Shown: positions 18,339 through 26,703 of the stretch, piece by piece
How positions within the stretch are numbered: position 1 is the stretch's first letter
Layout: each line of letters opens with the position of its first letter
Origin: an uncultured Paracoccaceae bacterium
GTDB lineage: Bacteria > Pseudomonadota > Alphaproteobacteria > Rhodobacterales > Rhodobacteraceae
Reading direction: 5' to 3'
DNA: 64,000 nt
Assembly (NCBI GenBank): GCA_947503175.1
Contig: CANNCO010000005.1
Location: 155,984 to 219,983, forward strand
The notes under the pieces: model-generated
What the model was told of the DNA's origin: nothing
The model's database searches: none
Seen by the model: only the letters and a program-made list of their open reading frames with translations
Program-made: the position numbers and the translations under genes

Positions 18339-19907
18339 CTATCTCTGATCGGCCCGCTTGAACGCGCCCTGCACGATCCGGTCGATGACCATCGCAACAA
18401 AGAGGATCGCGAACCCGCCCAGAAGACCGGGGCCCTTGGCCGCGAATTGCAGGGCTTCGAGGATCACCTTGCCCAGACCCCCGCCACCGATCAGCGAGAT
18501 GATCACCACCATGGACAGGCACATCAGGATCGTCTGGTTTACCCCGGTCATGATCGAGGGCAGGGCGAGCGGCAGTTCCACGTCCTTCAAAAGCTGCCAT
18601 CGCGACGCGCCGAACGCCGTCGCGGCCTCCTTGATGCTTTCGGGGACACCCCGCATGCCCAAGGCTGTCAGGCGGATCACCGGCGGCATTCCGAAGATGA
18701 TCGTGGCCAGAATGCCCGGCGGGTTGCCGGTGCCGAAGAACGCGATGATCGGGATCAGATAGACGAAGGCGGGGAGCGTCTGCATCAGGTCCAGGACCGG
18801 CTCGGCAAAGCGATACGCGCGCTCGGACTTGCCGAACCAGATGCCCAGCGGGATGCCCATGATCACGCAGAGAACCACCGCCGCGCCGACAAGCGCCACT
18901 GTTTCCATCGCGATCTCCCAGTAGCCGAGGAACGCGATATAGGCGAGCGCGGCGCCGGTGAAGATCGCCACGCGCGGACCGGCGGACCGCCACGCGATGA
19001 CACAGATCACCACCATGAGCACCGGCCACGGCGTTCCGATCAGGGCGACCGAGATGGTATCCAGCACCTGCCGGACGCCCAGTACGATGCCGTCGAACAT
19101 CCCCGCACCGTTCCGGGCGGCAGAGTCGATTGCGCCCTCAAGCCAGCGGGCGGTGGAGGCATAGTGATCGGGGTTCGCGGGGAAGGAGGTGATCCAGTCG
19201 CTGACGCCCTCGACGGTGAAACGATAGACCGTTAGCGGCAGCACCATGAGACCCAAAATGATGCCGAACGCCATGTTGGCGGGCTTGCGGCCGGAAGTCA
19301 CCGAGTTCGGGTCGACGCGCCATTTCGCATACTGTTTTTCATAGGCAATGTTGGCCCAGACGCCCTGAATCAGACGCAGCACGATCAGCAATGCAAGGCC
19401 CGACAGAAGGATCATCATCGCGTCGCCCGCAGCGGCCTCGGCGGTTTCCCGGCTGCGTTCGGCGGCGCGCATCAGGTTGTTGCCGAGCGTCTCGAACCGG
19501 CTGCCATCCTCGCCGTTTGCCGTCGCTTCGGCGGCGCGGTCGAGGAACTCCTGCGCCCGCGCGGCCTGACGTTCGGCCTGTTCTAGGTCTGATGCGCCAA
19601 GTTCGCCCCATGTGCCCCGTCCGATCTGGACCCATGCGACAATCTCAAGGATCAGGAAGCCCCAGAAGAAGCCCCAGATGCCGCGCGCTGCAGCCCAGAA
19701 CGGGCCAAACATGGCCGCTGCCCAGTTGAAGACGCGGGGGATGCCGCTGCGTGTGTCATGGATCGTGTGAAAGGACTTTGCATAGGCTTCTGCGTTCGGA
19801 CCCGCGAACTCGGCGATGGAGGTGTCCAGCGCCGCCCTGTCGACCACGATGTCCTTGACCGAGGATGTCCTGGGTTCGGCTTTGGTGTTTTCGAGCATGC
19901 TCATCAC
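18339..19907 (-). CDS. Betaine-class ABC permease with an N-terminal extension
   Basis: Permease subunit of a quaternary-amine/betaine type ABC importer. The C-terminal part (about residues 325-515) is a ProW-like permease: QTLPAFVYLIPIIAFFGTG, PPVIRLTALGMRGVPESIKEAATAFGAS with the EAA-type loop, then LPSIMTGVNQTILMCLSMVV. The first 250 residues are extra. They hold FNWAAAMFGPFWAAARGIW (residues 60-78), which resembles the DUF2628 fold motif, then hydrophobic segments around an Ala/Glu-rich helical stretch at about 105-160. At 522 residues it is much longer than ordinary ProW. The start is GTG 19907 or ATG 19904; both overlap the ATPase stop. Confidence 0.88.
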   Translation of the reverse strand: MMSMLENTKAEPRTSSVKDIVVDRAALDTSIAEFAGPNAEAYAKSFHTIHDTRSGIPRVFNWAAAMFGPFWAAARGIWGFFWGFLILEIVAWVQIGRGTWGELGASDLEQAERQAARAQEFLDRAAEATANGEDGSRFETLGNNLMRAAERSRETAEAAAGDAMMILLSGLALLIVLRLIQGVWANIAYEKQYAKWRVDPNSVTSGRKPANMAFGIILGLMVLPLTVYRFTVEGVSDWITSFPANPDHYASTARWLEGAIDSAARNGAGMFDGIVLGVRQVLDTISVALIGTPWPVLMVVICVIAWRSAGPRVAIFTGAALAYIAFLGYWEIAMETVALVGAAVVLCVIMGIPLGIWFGKSERAYRFAEPVLDLMQTLPAFVYLIPIIAFFGTGNPPGILATIIFGMPPVIRLTALGMRGVPESIKEAATAFGASRWQLLKDVELPLALPSIMTGVNQTILMCLSMVVIISLIGGGGLGKVILEALQFAAKGPGLLGGFAILFVAMVIDRIVQGAFKRADQR

Positions 19908-20938
19908 TGGCCCCCCTGAATGCCGCGCAGAAGCGTCGTCTTGGTGACGATCCCCACGTCGCGGCCATTTTCCTGCACGACCAGCGGCTGGTCGGTTCCG
20001 ACCGAGATGTTGATCAGCGCGTCAAGATCGCTTTCGCCATCGACGCGCATCGCATGCTCGGACGGTGCGCCATGGCCGTTGCCAAGCGGCTCCATGATCG
20101 TATGGGCCCGGACCAGTTTCAGGCGTGAAATTCCCTGGACGAATTCACGCACATATTCGTCGGCGGGCTCGGTGACGATTTGTTCCGGCGTGCCGATCTG
20201 GACGATCACGCCGTCTTTCATGATCGCGATGCGGTGGCCGATGCGGATCGCCTCGTCCAGATCGTGGGTGATGAACAGGGTCGATTTGTTCAGATCGCGC
20301 ACCAGCGCCTTGAACTGATCCTGCAATTGCAGGCGGATCAGCGGGTCGAGGGCCGAAAACGGCTCGTCCATCAGCAAGATCTCCGGGTCGCTGGCCAGCG
20401 CGCGGGCGATGCCCACACGCTGCTGCATCCCGCCGGACAGTTCCTTGGGAAGCCGGTCTTCATAGCCGGTCAGGTCGACAAGGCCCAACGTGTGCTCGGA
20501 AATTGCCCAGCGTTTCGATTTGGGAATGTTCCGGATTTCAAGCGGATAGGCCACGTTGTCGCGCACCGACCGGTGCGGCATCAGGGCCATGTGCTGAAAC
20601 ACCATGCCGATATGGCTGGCGCGCAACTGGCGCAGCTCGGTCGGGTTCATCGCGCCCACATCCTGCCCTAGAACCTTGATCGTTCCCGCGCTGGGTTCGA
20701 TCAGCCGGTTCACATGGCGGACAAGGGTGGATTTTCCCGATCCGGACAGGCCCATGATGCAGAAAATCTCGCCGCGCGCGACCGCGAAACTGGCATCGCG
20801 GACGCCGATGACCGTCTCGTATTTCTCAAGCGCCTCGGCCTTGGACAGGTTGGAGTTTTGTGCGTCCTCGATGGTTTCGGCGGCACGCGCCCCGAAGACC
20901 TTCCAGACATTTGACAACTCAACGACATTTTCGGTCAT
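19904..20938 (-). CDS. Betaine-class ABC ATPase, ProV-like
   Basis: A 344-residue ATPase of the glycine betaine/proline/choline importer family. It has Walker A GLSGSGKSTLVRH, signature LSGGMQQRVGIARAL, Walker B ILLMDEPFSALDPL, and the H-loop LFITHDLDEA. The family's insertion between beta strands is present at the N-terminus (AAETIEDAQNSNLSKAEALEKY). After the ATPase there is about one CBS-like unit ending QPLVVQENGRDVGIVTKTTL; ProV normally has two, so the sensor part is short. Its stop overlaps the permease start, and it lies downstream of the binding-protein gene on the same strand. Confidence 0.9.
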   Translation of the reverse strand: MTENVVELSNVWKVFGARAAETIEDAQNSNLSKAEALEKYETVIGVRDASFAVARGEIFCIMGLSGSGKSTLVRHVNRLIEPSAGTIKVLGQDVGAMNPTELRQLRASHIGMVFQHMALMPHRSVRDNVAYPLEIRNIPKSKRWAISEHTLGLVDLTGYEDRLPKELSGGMQQRVGIARALASDPEILLMDEPFSALDPLIRLQLQDQFKALVRDLNKSTLFITHDLDEAIRIGHRIAIMKDGVIVQIGTPEQIVTEPADEYVREFVQGISRLKLVRAHTIMEPLGNGHGAPSEHAMRVDGESDLDALINISVGTDQPLVVQENGRDVGIVTKTTLLRGIQGGQ

Positions 20939-21014
20939 GGCAACTCACGTCCAGCAATAAAAATGCATCGCGGGGCAGAGGTGCCCCGCGACTTGATTTG
21001 CCTGATCGTGCGGA

Positions 21015-21977
21015 TCAGTTGGTCAGCCAGCCAATGATGACTTCCTGGTTCGCATCGACCCATTCACGTGCGAACTCTTCCACATCCTGATCCTCGACCG
21101 ACAGCTTGTAGCCGGCCTGGCTGAGAACTTCGGGCGGGATCGAGTAGTTGTCGAGCATGGCGGCCACTTCCGGGAAGTTGTCGCGGATGTTGGCGGCATA
21201 GTGCAGGTGCAGGGTTGCACCTTTCCATGCGGTCGATGCTTCGGATTTCGCCAGCCAGTCCGGGTCATCGGTGGGCTGCACGATGGTCCATGTGTCCGGA
21301 TCATGGGGCGGCTCGTCCAGATAGGTCAGGTCATAGGCCACGAAGATGAAGTGCGGCTCATAACAAAAGCCGATCCACGGCTCATCTGCTGCTGCCGCGG
21401 CGCCAAGTTCGCCCCAGGCAACCGTGCCGTCATATTCCTGCAGGTCCATGACCTGATCGTAGCCATAGGACTTGGCGCGGATGCGCTCGATCGCGGTCGA
21501 GGCCCAGCCGGGCGCGCCGATCCAGACCTCGGGCTTGCCGTTCCCGTCCTTGTCGAAGATCGCCATCTTTTCGGGATCGGTCAGGTCCTCGATCGACGTG
21601 ATGCCGTACGTTTCCGCTGTCGCAGTGGTCACGCACATGCCCTGAACCGCCTGAACGGGGTTCTCGTTCATGATCACGGTCTTGTTTTTCTGAACGAATT
21701 TCTGATTCAGGTTGACCTGGTTGGGCAGCCACACCTCGGGATGCAGGTGCATCGAGCCGGAATCCATCGCCTCGAAGATGATGGGGTTCGTGCCGTTCTG
21801 AAGCTCGACATCAAGGCCGAAATTCTCTTCAATCACGATCTTGAGGATGTTCGACGTCGCATTCGCGGCAGGCCAGTTCGGTACGCCAAGCACCAGATCG
21901 GCGGCTGCGGCACCCGTGACAGAGATCGCGACGAGTGCGGATGAGGCGAGCAGATTACGCGTTGCCTTTTTCAGCAT
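21015..21977 (-). CDS. Betaine-class ABC substrate-binding protein (OpuAC family)
   Basis: A 320-residue periplasmic binding protein. The signal peptide is about residues 1-25 (KKATRNLLASSALVAISVTG then AAAA). The mature part begins DLVLGVPNWPAANATSN, with aromatic positions in NWPAAN, HPEVWLPNQ and APGWAST that could form an aromatic cage as in ProX and ChoX, although the ligand is not necessarily a betaine. It is the first transporter gene after cuyA on the same strand. Together they suggest import of the substrate of CuyA, perhaps L-cysteate; this link is inference. Confidence 0.88.
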   Translation of the reverse strand: MLKKATRNLLASSALVAISVTGAAAADLVLGVPNWPAANATSNILKIVIEENFGLDVELQNGTNPIIFEAMDSGSMHLHPEVWLPNQVNLNQKFVQKNKTVIMNENPVQAVQGMCVTTATAETYGITSIEDLTDPEKMAIFDKDGNGKPEVWIGAPGWASTAIERIRAKSYGYDQVMDLQEYDGTVAWGELGAAAAADEPWIGFCYEPHFIFVAYDLTYLDEPPHDPDTWTIVQPTDDPDWLAKSEASTAWKGATLHLHYAANIRDNFPEVAAMLDNYSIPPEVLSQAGYKLSVEDQDVEEFAREWVDANQEVIIGWLTN

Positions 21978-22082
21978 ATTGTAAGTCCTTCTCCTGTTGG
22001 TCGGTTGGTTTTTTCATCCGATGCCCACTGCGACCTCAGCAGGGCATGCGGCGATTTGTGTTCCCGTAAGGGCGCCGATGTT

Positions 22083-22124
22083 CGGTTCCGAAACCGGCCC
22101 TTCTGACAGACGGTTCTGTCAGAA
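22083..22124. promoter_or_regulatory. Two adjacent dyads between cuyA and the transporter genes
   Basis: In the 265-base gap between the cuyA stop (22243) and the binding-protein start (21977) are two hairpin-forming dyads. CGGTT (22083-22087) pairs with AACCG (22092-22096). TTCTGACAGA (22101-22110) pairs perfectly with TCTGTCAGAA (22115-22124) around a 4-base loop. They could be an intercistronic stem-loop that limits read-through from cuyA, an mRNA-processing site, or an operator. No T-run follows on the minus strand. Confidence 0.45.
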
Positions 22125-22242
22125 TTAGATCGAATTGAGTCGAGCTCCCGTTGAAAGCCTTTGGAGCCCGGCCGCGTGGCGGTTGTTCCCCCGCCGTTCC
22201 GGATGGCCGTGGCGGCGCGATGGGGACGTGCGGTCATTGCCT

Positions 22243-23268
22243 TCACTCGGCAGCCTGTGCGGCGGGCGCATCGTATCCGAACACCGCATTGTATCCGAAC
22301 AGGGCGGTCGATCCGCCGGTATGCAGAAAGACGATGTTTTCGTCGTCCGCGAATTCGCCCTTGCGGGTCAAGTCGATCAGGCCCGCCGCGCCCTTGCCGG
22401 AATAGACCGGATCCAGAAGGATGCCTTCGAGACGGGCAAAAAGCTCGATCGCGGCAATGCAGGCGTCGGTGGGAATGCCATAGCCTTCGCCCACATAGTC
22501 GGTGTTCGCGACCACGTCTTCGCGCTGGACCACGCCCGGGCAGCCCAGCTTCTCTGCCGTCGCCAAGGCGAGGTTATAGACGTTTTCTTCCTGCTTCGGC
22601 TTCGGTGCGCGCACCCCGATGCCCAAAAGCGGGATCTGCGCGTTGATCGCCTTCAACCCGACGATCAGTCCGGCCTGCGTGCCCGCGCTGCCCGTCGCAT
22701 GGATCAGCCGGTCGATGCGCAGGCCCATATCGTCGGCCTGGCTGACCAGTTCCATCGCGCAATTCGCATAGCCCAAGGCGCCCGTCGCGTTCGAACCACC
22801 GCCGGGGATAGTATAGACCTTGCGGCCCTTGGCGCGGAAGTTTTCGGCCACGGTTTCCATCTCGGCGTTCATGTCACCGCCGCCGGCCCGCGTCTCTGTC
22901 GTCGCGCCGTGCAGGTTGTCGAGAAACACGTTGCCATTGAACTTATAGGCCGGATCGTTCGATCCGGTCCGGTCCTCCAGCAGGATATGACAGTCCATGC
23001 CAAGCTTTGCAGCGCAGGCTGCGGTCTGGCGCGCGTGGTTCGATTGGGTGGCCCCTTGGGTGATCACCATATCGGCGCCCTGTTCGATGGCCTCGGCCAT
23101 CAGAAATTCAAGCTTCCTGGTCTTGTTCCCGCCGGTGGACATGCCCGTGCAGTCATCGCGCTTGATCCAGATACGTGGCCCGCTCAGTTCGGCGGACAGC
23201 CGGTCCATCGGTTCGAGAGCGGTGGGAAGATGCGCGGCGCGCCAGCGGGGGAAACGGGAAAAATGCAC
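22243..23268 (-). CDS. cuyA: L-cysteate sulfo-lyase / D-cysteine desulfhydrase family protein
   Basis: A 341-residue fold-type II PLP enzyme. [20 protein letters not shown] carries the Schiff-base lysine, Lys49. [20 protein letters not shown] and the cofactor loop [13 protein letters not shown] are typical of the ACC deaminase/D-cysteine desulfhydrase group. By memory it is closest to CuyA of Ruegeria pomeroyi, which releases sulfite, ammonia and pyruvate from L-cysteate; D-cysteine desulfhydrase is the main alternative. It lies divergent from a LysR gene, and a betaine-class importer follows on the same strand. No sulfite exporter or sulfite dehydrogenase gene is seen nearby. Confidence 0.82.
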   Translation of the reverse strand: MHFSRFPRWRAAHLPTALEPMDRLSAELSGPRIWIKRDDCTGMSTGGNKTRKLEFLMAEAIEQGADMVITQGATQSNHARQTAACAAKLGMDCHILLEDRTGSNDPAYKFNGNVFLDNLHGATTETRAGGGDMNAEMETVAENFRAKGRKVYTIPGGGSNATGALGYANCAMELVSQADDMGLRIDRLIHATGSAGTQAGLIVGLKAINAQIPLLGIGVRAPKPKQEENVYNLALATAEKLGCPGVVQREDVVANTDYVGEGYGIPTDACIAAIELFARLEGILLDPVYSGKGAAGLIDLTRKGEFADDENIVFLHTGGSTALFGYNAVFGYDAPAAQAAE

Positions 23269-23344
23269 GGAACCTCCAAAATCGCGAGTCGCGAGAGGGT
23301 GCCGCCTGTCGGGACATCTTTCAAATGCAAAATTCGGTGTGTAA

Positions 23345-23361
23345 TATGCAGAATCTGCATA
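23345..23361. promoter_or_regulatory. Perfect dyad, candidate operator of the LysR regulator
   Basis: TATGCAGA-A-TCTGCATA is a perfect 17-base dyad with one central base. It lies in the 105-base gap between the divergent cuyA and lysR genes, 12 bases before the lysR ATG. It has the T-N11-A form expected of LysR-type regulator sites. A further TGCA-containing element lies about 25 bases to the left. It would suit autoregulation of the regulator and control of cuyA. Confidence 0.6.
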
Positions 23362-23373
23362 AAGTGGTGGATC

Positions 23374-24285
23374 ATGCGTATTGACTGGCTGGACGACTTG
23401 ATCGCCCTGATCGATGCGGGAAGCGTGAGCGACGCAGCCCGTTTTCGCAACGTGACACAGCCCGCTTTTTCACGCCGTATCAAGGCCCTGGAAGATTTGC
23501 TGGGGTTTGAGATTCTGGATCGATCGTCGAAACCCAGCCGGCCCTCTGCCGTTCTGCTGAGTTATGAAAGCGGGTTGCGAAAGTCCTCATATGACATAAA
23601 GCAGGTCATCTTGCTGATGCGGCAGCAAAGCCGGACTGGCGCGCGGAAGGTCGTGATCGCCAGTCAGCATGCCATTACCGCTGCTCTGGGGCCGGAGATC
23701 GTAAAGGCAATCTCGGACAGTGGACGGACGCATATCCGCTTGCGCTCGGCCAATCTGGACGAATGTCAGGCGCTGATCCTGAGTGGCGAGGCGGATTTTT
23801 CGCTCACCTACCGTTTACCGGGCGACGCCCCACCATTCGACAATGGGCTGATCGAAGAGAGCCTTGTAAGCGACGAGGTGCTGATCCCGGTCTTTGCGCG
23901 CGAACAGGTGCGGAACCTTCTGTGGCGGTTCCATAACGGCGAGTTGCCGGTGGTGGGGTATCCGTCGGATGTGTTTCTGGGGATGGCGTTCGGTAACCAT
24001 ATTCTGCCGACGCTCGAAAGCCGGTGCGCGATCACGGTCGTCGCGGAAACCGCGCTTACCCTGGCCGCCCTTCAGATGAGCCGGGCGGGGGCGGGCGTGG
24101 CCTGGGTTCCGGCGGCCCTTGCCGCCCATGACATTGCCGCAAATACACTGATCGATTTGCGCGATGAACTGGGAATGCTGCCGATGCAGCTGGTCGCAAG
24201 CCGCATTCGCGGGGCGAAGAACCAACTGGCCGAAGCAATCTGGCCCGACCTGCAGGATCTGAGCGGTACCCTGACCCGCCCATGA
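23374..24285 (+). CDS. LysR-family transcriptional regulator (CuyR-like position)
   Basis: A 303-residue LysR regulator. The N-terminal winged helix reads [46 protein letters not shown] (split here only by reading; DNA-binding region about residues 4-50). A substrate-binding domain fills the rest. The frame is open far upstream to 22135, but that part only mirrors cuyA on the other strand; ATG 23374 starts the conserved helix. It is divergent from cuyA with a perfect dyad in between, so it probably controls cuyA and the transporter in response to a substrate. Confidence 0.9.
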   Translation: MRIDWLDDLIALIDAGSVSDAARFRNVTQPAFSRRIKALEDLLGFEILDRSSKPSRPSAVLLSYESGLRKSSYDIKQVILLMRQQSRTGARKVVIASQHAITAALGPEIVKAISDSGRTHIRLRSANLDECQALILSGEADFSLTYRLPGDAPPFDNGLIEESLVSDEVLIPVFAREQVRNLLWRFHNGELPVVGYPSDVFLGMAFGNHILPTLESRCAITVVAETALTLAALQMSRAGAGVAWVPAALAAHDIAANTLIDLRDELGMLPMQLVASRIRGAKNQLAEAIWPDLQDLSGTLTRP

Positions 24286-24288
24286 AAA

Positions 24289-24312
24289 CAGGGCGCCGAA
24301 TCCGGCGCCCTG
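24289..24312 (-). terminator. Intrinsic terminator of the iron-binding protein gene
   Basis: CAGGGCGCCG (24289-24298) pairs perfectly with CGGCGCCCTG (24303-24312) around a 4-base loop. Read on the minus strand the stem is followed by TTTTCAT, a short T-run, so it best terminates the leftward iron-binding protein gene. It sits 3 bases after the LysR stop and may also stop rightward transcription. Confidence 0.75.
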
Positions 24313-24332
24313 CTGTCCGATACCGGGTTGCC

Positions 24333-25361
24333 TTACTCCCAGCCGACCTCGTTAAAGATCTTTTGGGCGGCCGCGATGTTCGACGCAATCGCCGAGGCAT
24401 CCAGATCGTCCGGCTTGAAGAAGCCGAGCTGTGCCACCGATGGGCTGAGCGCGACACCAGGCACGGCCGGGTATTCGTCATTACCGGCCGAGAAGTATTC
24501 CTGCGCCTGATCCGAGGCGAGATACTCCAGGAACCTGATCGCGTTTTCCTTGTTCGGAGCGTTTGCGGCAACGCCGCCGCCCGACAGGTTCATGTGCGCG
24601 CCGATCGAATCCTGGTTGGGGAAGACCCAGCCGAACATATCAAGGCTGTCTGACACGCCATCGACGGGGGTTCTGATCGCCCGGCCGAAATAGTAGGTGT
24701 TGGACATGGAGATGTCGCATTCACCCGAGACGATGCCGCGCAGCTGGTCGGTATCGCCGCCTTGCGGATCGCGCGCGAAGTTGTCCTTGACCGCTGCCGC
24801 CCAGTCGCGCGCCGCATCTTCTCCCAGATGCTCGATCAGCGCGGCAAGGATCGTCTGGCTATAGACGTTGCTGGATGACCGGATACAGATCTGACCGGCA
24901 TATTTCGGATCGGCGAGATCCTGATAGGTCATCGGCGGTTCAGTCACATCGTTCTTGTCATAGAACAGGATACGCGCCCGCTGCGAAAAGCCGAACCACT
25001 GGTTTTCCTCATCCTGAAGATAGGAGGGGATGCGTGTCTCCAGCACTGCGCTTTCGATCGGTTGCAGCAGGCCTGCGTCCTTCGCGCGCTCAAGCCGTGA
25101 GGTATCGACCGTCAGCAGAATGTCCGCAGGGCTGTTGGCGCCCTCGGCCTCCATCCGTGCGATCAGTTCGTCCGCATTGCCTTCGATCCGGTTGATCGTG
25201 ATGCCGGTCATCTCTTCGAAGTCGGAATACAGACGTTCATCGGTATCGTAGTGGCGCGACGAATAGAGGTTCAACTCACCGTTTGCCAGCGCAAGCGTCG
25301 GCGTCGAAATAATCGCACCGCCCGCTATGGCAAGCACGGATACAGCCGTGATTTTGTTCAT
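24333..25361 (-). CDS. fbpA: Fe(3+) ABC transporter substrate-binding protein
   Basis: A 342-residue periplasmic ferric-binding protein of the FbpA/FutA family. The signal peptide covers about residues 1-26. The mature protein starts ELNLYSSRHYDTDERLYSDF, with the N-terminal tyrosine, and has MSNTYYFGRAI, where the paired tyrosines bind Fe(III). GYxxF-type loops and the C-terminal AAQKIFNEVGWE are typical. GGGAG lies 8 bases before the ATG. No permease or ATPase gene adjoins, so its partners are elsewhere. It is divergent from an AraC regulator and ends in an intrinsic terminator. Confidence 0.9.
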   Translation of the reverse strand: MNKITAVSVLAIAGGAIISTPTLALANGELNLYSSRHYDTDERLYSDFEEMTGITINRIEGNADELIARMEAEGANSPADILLTVDTSRLERAKDAGLLQPIESAVLETRIPSYLQDEENQWFGFSQRARILFYDKNDVTEPPMTYQDLADPKYAGQICIRSSSNVYSQTILAALIEHLGEDAARDWAAAVKDNFARDPQGGDTDQLRGIVSGECDISMSNTYYFGRAIRTPVDGVSDSLDMFGWVFPNQDSIGAHMNLSGGGVAANAPNKENAIRFLEYLASDQAQEYFSAGNDEYPAVPGVALSPSVAQLGFFKPDDLDASAIASNIAAAQKIFNEVGWE

Positions 25362-25380
25362 TGATCGTCTCCCGATTTTA

Positions 25381-25451
25381 ATTCTTACTGTTTCTATCGG
25401 ATACTGTGTTTTGCAGCAGGGTCAAGAGTTTCCGAGTAATTTAGTAAGAAT
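25381..25451. promoter_or_regulatory. Spaced inverted repeat in the fbpA/araC divergent region
   Basis: ATTCTTACT (25381-25389) and its exact complement AGTAAGAAT (25443-25451) flank 53 bases in the gap between fbpA and the AraC gene. The repeats lie where an iron-responsive or AraC-type regulator could bind at two half-sites. They do not clearly match the Irr box or the RirA operator as I know them. The rest of the 325-base gap shows nothing certain. Confidence 0.45.
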
Positions 25452-25686
25452 TTTTCATGACGGGCTCTGCATCGGGGTGGCGTCAGCCGTTTGCGCTTTT
25501 GGAAGGTCATGTCGCGAGGCAAGAGGTCGTGCCCCGTCGGGCGGTGCGACGCAGCGGGATCCCGCCGCGGATCCCGTGATAACCGGCGTGCGACGGGGGA
25601 ATCGTCTGGACTGAACCGAGTTCTATTTCATAGCCTCTGAAGCGACGTACCAGCCAACGCAGCTTTGCCGAATATGGATACTCCGA

Positions 25687-26565
25687 TTGCCGCGCCGTTA
25701 CGAAGAGATCTATCCTTCCCTTCCATTGCTCAACAGCGATGAACTGGAGCACACCTCGGCGGCGGCACTGATGTCGGTCCGTTACTTTCAAGCCGAGCCG
25801 GACCGTATGCCGGAAGAAGTGTTTTCAGAACATCATGTGCTTCTCAACCTGCAAGACCAGCCGCATCGCGTACAAAACATGCGGGATGGAGAGATGCGCG
25901 ATTTCACCTTTCGAAAGAACGATATCGTCGTCACACCGGCGGGCATGCGGTCGGGGTGGCGCTGGTTCGCCAAGTCGGACGTGATCGTCGTGACGCTTGA
26001 TCCGGAGAAGGTGGAACGTTTCGCCCAGACGGAACTATCGATGTTGCTGGATGCGCAGCAATTCCGCGATCTGCCGCTTTTCTCGGATGCCGACCTGTGC
26101 GCGGCTGGCGTAATGCTGCGTGATGCGCTTGAGAGCGATGACATATCCTCCGGCGTGATGTTCGAGGCAATGAGCCGCGTGCTTCTGGTAAAGCTGTTGC
26201 AAAGATACGGTCAGCGGCGCCCGGAAGACGTGGCGCTGAGCGCGCGGTTCACCTCGGCGCATTACAACCGTGTGCTTGCCCATATACGGGCGCGGCTGGA
26301 CCGGACCATCCGGCTTGACGATCTGGCCGCGGAAGCGGGCATGAGTTCTTCGCATTTTAGCCGCGTCTTCCGGGAAACGCTCGGGTCCAGCCCGATGCAA
26401 TATGTCATGGCCTACCGGATAGAGCAGGCGATGAAGATGATGCAGGACACCGCGCGCCCGCTGGGTGATATCGCGCTGGCCTGTGGCTTTGCCGATCAGG
26501 CGCATTTCTCGCGCAGTTTCAAACAACTGACGGGGCAGACACCGCGGGGATATCGAAAGACGTAA
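25687..26565 (+). CDS. AraC-family transcriptional regulator
   Basis: A 292-residue regulator. The C-terminal domain (about 190-292) has the two AraC helix-turn-helix units: RLDDLAAEAGMSSSHFSRVF and PLGDIALACGFADQAHFSRS, ending FKQLTGQTPRGYRKT. The N-terminal part is a probable cupin-like sensor. The listed start is TTG 25687 because no ATG or GTG occurs upstream in frame; ATG 25768 is an alternative, but would remove part of the sensor. It is divergent from fbpA and lies before the hydrolase gene, so either could be its target. Confidence 0.85.
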   Translation: MPRRYEEIYPSLPLLNSDELEHTSAAALMSVRYFQAEPDRMPEEVFSEHHVLLNLQDQPHRVQNMRDGEMRDFTFRKNDIVVTPAGMRSGWRWFAKSDVIVVTLDPEKVERFAQTELSMLLDAQQFRDLPLFSDADLCAAGVMLRDALESDDISSGVMFEAMSRVLLVKLLQRYGQRRPEDVALSARFTSAHYNRVLAHIRARLDRTIRLDDLAAEAGMSSSHFSRVFRETLGSSPMQYVMAYRIEQAMKMMQDTARPLGDIALACGFADQAHFSRSFKQLTGQTPRGYRKT

Positions 26566-26703
26566 GCCGTCTGAACGGAGCTCCCGCAAAAAGCAGGATC
26601 TTTCAAATATCGGGCAGGCGCGGTCAATTAATCACTGTGCGCGACCTGTATCTCTTCTGTCATCGGGCAAGACGCCCATGGGATTTTGACGGGAGAGACC
26701 AAG

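Noticed and set aside
22135..23373. Plus-strand open frame continuing upstream of the LysR gene
   Set aside because: It is the mirror of cuyA on the other strand; the LysR domain begins at ATG 23374.
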